Source: Methylorubrum extorquens (GTDB lineage Bacteria > Pseudomonadota > Alphaproteobacteria > Rhizobiales > Beijerinckiaceae). From it: 6,883 bases of DNA. The position numbers were made by a program, and so were the translations under genes. This document shows, in pieces, positions 5,254 through 6,883 of this stretch. Each line of letters starts with the position of its first letter. Position 1 is the stretch's first letter. The notes under the pieces were generated by a model, which was given only the letters and a program-made list of their open reading frames with translations, searched no databases and was not told the DNA's origin. The DNA is taken from contig JAEUAC010000453.1 of NCBI GenBank assembly GCA_019695455.1, positions 1 to 6,883 of the forward strand, written 5' to 3'.

Positions 5254-6258
5254 ATGAGCGGCACGCTCACCTCCATCGCCGACCAGGTCCGGCCGCTCGC
5301 GGCGGGCGCGGAGGTCGTCGGCATCGCCTGGCTCGGCGAGGCGCCCTGCTTCGCGCTCGCGGACGGGACGATCCTGCGGGCGCCCGAGGGCGGCGAGACC
5401 CGCGCGCCGGCCCACCCGGCGGGCGCGATCCTGACCGCCGTCTCCGACGCGAAGCGGCTCGTGACGGCCGGCGACGACGGACGCGTCGTCGAGACCCTCC
5501 CCGACGGCACCTCCCGGGTGCTGGCCGAGACGGGCGGCGCCTGGGTGGACGCGCTCGCGCTCCATCCCGACGGCGCGATCGGCTACGCGGCGGGCCGGCG
5601 GGTCACGGCGCGCGACGCCAAGGGCCGGACCCGGACCTTCGAGGCGCCCTCCTCGGCGCGCGGCCTGTCCTTCGCGCCGAAGGGGTATCGGCTCGCGATC
5701 GCCCATTACGGCGGGGCGACGCTCTGGTTTCCGAACCTCGAGCCGAAGCCGGACCTGCTCGACTGGAAGGGCTCGCATCTCGACGTCGTCTGGTCGCCGG
5801 ACGGGCGGTTCGTCGTGACCTCCATGCAGGAGAACTCCCTGCACGGCTGGCGTCTCCAGCCCGATCGCGGCCACATGCGGATGTCGGGCTACACGGCCAA
5901 GCCGCGCTCGCTGTCCTGGTCCTTCGGCGGGGCCTGGCTCGCGACCTCCGGCGCCGACGCCGCGATCGTGTGGCCGTTCGGGTCCAAGGAAGGGCCGATG
6001 GGCAAGGCCCCGCGCGAATGCGGCGTGCGGCACGCCCGCGTGACGCGGGTCGGGTTCCACCCGCACGTGAACGTGCTGGCCGTCGGCTACGAGGACGGCT
6101 GCGTCCTCCTCGTGCGCTTCGACGACGGGGCCGAGCTCCTGGCGCGGCGCCCCGACGAGGACAAGAACCCCGTGACGGCGCTCGCCTGGGACAAGGCCGG
6201 CGGCCGCCTCGCCTTCGGCTGCCAGGACGGCGCCGCCGGCATCCTGACCATCGCCTGA
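5254..6258 (+). CDS. WD40 repeat beta-propeller protein
   Basis: A 334-residue protein with no signal peptide, expected in the cytoplasm as a protein-binding scaffold. About seven degenerate WD40 blades can be traced: roughly 18-50, 55-90, 94-130, 134-172, 173-202, 214-243 and 258-292, with a final partial blade at 304-334 that could close the ring with the N-terminus. The clearest are SHLDVVWSPDGRFVVTS (174-190), RSLSWSFGGAWLATSGADAA (218-237) and VTRVGFHPHVNVLAVGYEDG (263-282). Classic terminal W-D pairs are mostly replaced by W-R, V-W or R-F. The gene begins 28 bases after the CobW GTPase gene with only a weak GGA at 5241-5243 before the ATG, so it probably depends on transcription from cobW. 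No enzymatic motif is seen. Physical partnership with the GTPase is inference. Confidence 0.9.
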   Translation: MSGTLTSIADQVRPLAAGAEVVGIAWLGEAPCFALADGTILRAPEGGETRAPAHPAGAILTAVSDAKRLVTAGDDGRVVETLPDGTSRVLAETGGAWVDALALHPDGAIGYAAGRRVTARDAKGRTRTFEAPSSARGLSFAPKGYRLAIAHYGGATLWFPNLEPKPDLLDWKGSHLDVVWSPDGRFVVTSMQENSLHGWRLQPDRGHMRMSGYTAKPRSLSWSFGGAWLATSGADAAIVWPFGSKEGPMGKAPRECGVRHARVTRVGFHPHVNVLAVGYEDGCVLLVRFDDGAELLARRPDEDKNPVTALAWDKAGGRLAFGCQDGAAGILTIA

Positions 6259-6278
6259 CCGGGTCCGGCCTCCCCCCA

Positions 6279-6314
6279 CGCGCGGCAGGCCCGGCAGACC
6301 CGGCAGGCCGCGCG
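6279..6314. repeat. Three tandem 9-base units enclosed by an 8-bp stem
   Basis: CGGCAGGCC (6283-6291), CGGCAGACC (6292-6300) and CGGCAGGCC (6301-6309) are consecutive; the first and third are identical and the middle has one change. CGCGCGGC (6279-6286) and GCCGCGCG (6307-6314) are exact reverse complements, so the array can form the loop of one hairpin. It starts 20 bases after the WD40 stop and may serve as its 3'-end structure. No T-run follows. Confidence 0.6.
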
Positions 6315-6360
6315 CGGTCCGGTTCGTGCGTGCGTCGAGGCGCCTCCTCGGGCCGGCGCG

Positions 6361-6395
6361 GGCCGGGCGGCAGGAACCGAAGAGGCGGCCCGGCC
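6361..6395 (+). other. Hairpin just upstream of the DUF2937-like gene
   Basis: GGCCGGGC (6361-6368) pairs exactly with GCCCGGCC (6388-6395) across a 19-base loop, followed by TTGTCC. It ends 23 bases before the ATG at 6419. It could end the WD40 transcript or shape the 5' end of the next mRNA. No promoter hexamers stand out in this gap (6259-6418). Confidence 0.35.
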
Positions 6396-6418
6396 TTGTC
6401 CGGCGGAACGGTGTCCGC

Positions 6419-6883
6419 ATGATCGCACGCATCCTCGCCCTTGCGCTCGGCGTCTTCACGGGCCTCGCGGCCTCCCAGGCACCGGAATTCGCGCAGCAAT
6501 ACCGGCAGCGGATCGGCGGCGCCGTCGACGAGCTGCGGCGCGTCGTGGCGCGGTTCGACGAGAGCGCCCAGGCCTCCGGCCTCACGCGCCAGGAGGCGAT
6601 CGCGCGGCTCGCGATCCAGCCCGAGCCGCTGGCCCAGCGGCAGGGGCCCGCCATGGCGGAGGTGGTCGACCGGCTGGACCGGCTCGAGGCGCAGCGCGCC
6701 GCGGTCGCGAACGCGGCCCCCTTCGAGCGCCTGGCCGTGCTGGCGCGCGGCTTCGACGGGCCGCTCGCCCGCGCGACCTATCTCGACTTCGAACCCGCCT
6801 GGCCGGCGACGAGCGAGGGGCTGGTCATCGGCGGCGCGGGCTTCCTCGTCGGCTGGCTCGGGCTGCGCACGCTGTTCCGCGGC
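6419..6883 (+). CDS. DUF2937-like membrane-anchored protein (3' end outside window)
   Basis: From the ATG at 6419, 155 codons run open to the window edge without a stop, with the strong third-position G/C bias of real genes here. Residues 4-20 form an N-terminal hydrophobic segment followed by SQAPEFAQQYRQRIGGAVDE (19-38), which I recognise as the DUF2937 signature region. Residues 38-125 are a charged, probably coiled-coil-forming helical stretch (RLDRLEAQ at 85-92). A second hydrophobic segment spans about 134-149, before LRTLFRG at the edge. This gives an inner-membrane protein with two membrane segments and a helical domain between them, of unknown function. The Shine-Dalgarno is weak (GGA at 6405-6407). 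Only a short C-terminal stretch is likely missing. Confidence 0.8.
   Translation, partial: MIARILALALGVFTGLAASQAPEFAQQYRQRIGGAVDELRRVVARFDESAQASGLTRQEAIARLAIQPEPLAQRQGPAMAEVVDRLDRLEAQRAAVANAAPFERLAVLARGFDGPLARATYLDFEPAWPATSEGLVIGGAGFLVGWLGLRTLFRG

Noticed and set aside
6087..6428. Minus-strand frames in the gap before the DUF2937-like gene
   Set aside because: They straddle tandem repeats and hairpins and the end of the WD40 gene, and have no motif or ribosome binding site that I can support.
5206..6654. 482-codon minus-strand open frame opposite the WD40 gene
   Set aside because: It lies antisense to a clear WD40 gene and runs past both its ends. Long antisense frames are expected at this GC content, and the Arg/Gly/Pro-rich composition shows no domain.

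Overview
This window looks like ordinary chromosomal sequence from a very GC-rich alphaproteobacterium, most likely Hyphomicrobiales and plausibly the Methylobacterium/Methylorubrum group. The evidence is the strong G/C preference at third codon positions, an ornithine decarboxylase of the alanine-racemase fold preceded by a long structured leader, and a CobW GTPase followed by a WD40 protein. The genus is inferred from gene content and style, not from a search. I see no tRNA, rRNA, CRISPR array, insertion sequence or phage gene.

Layout. (1) 2-94 is the Ala/Pro/Lys-rich C-terminus of an unidentified gene, followed by a perfect 11-bp hairpin. (2) 166-663 encodes a small unrecognised protein with a signal-peptide-like N-terminus and a C-terminus that resembles a ribbon-helix-helix fold. 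(3) 664-1219 is a 556-base gap, AT-richer than its surroundings and full of hairpins. I read its core (about 820-1198) as the alphaproteobacterial speF leader RNA, a known but mechanistically unclear motif found upstream of ornithine decarboxylase genes. It ends in a terminator-like hairpin at 1141-1170 and contains a candidate upstream ORF. (4) 1220-2380 is the ornithine decarboxylase. (5) 2381-2602 is non-coding and holds a perfect hairpin, a palindromic dispersed-repeat-like element of about 96 bp, and a second hairpin. (6) 2603-3163 is a GNAT N-acetyltransferase on the same strand. (7) 3167-4111, on the minus strand, is a polytopic membrane protein resembling DUF2157. Its stop lies 3 bases from the GNAT stop, and a 10-bp perfect hairpin lies inside its last codons. 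(8) A 154-base divergent gap leads to 4266-5225, a CobW/COG0523 GTPase. (9) 5254-6258 is a WD40 beta-propeller protein, 28 bases downstream and probably in one operon with the GTPase. (10) After a 160-base GC-rich gap with tandem 9-mers and hairpins, 6419-6883 is the start of a DUF2937-like protein cut by the window edge.

How the genes work together. Ornithine decarboxylase makes putrescine from ornithine. Its leader probably tunes expression to polyamine, ornithine or arginine supply, and the downstream GNAT could be co-transcribed. The CobW GTPase is probably a metal chaperone, with the WD40 protein as a candidate partner. The remaining genes have no evident link to either pair. The most interesting parts are the odc leader and the dispersed repeat. 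I found no clear new multi-gene system.
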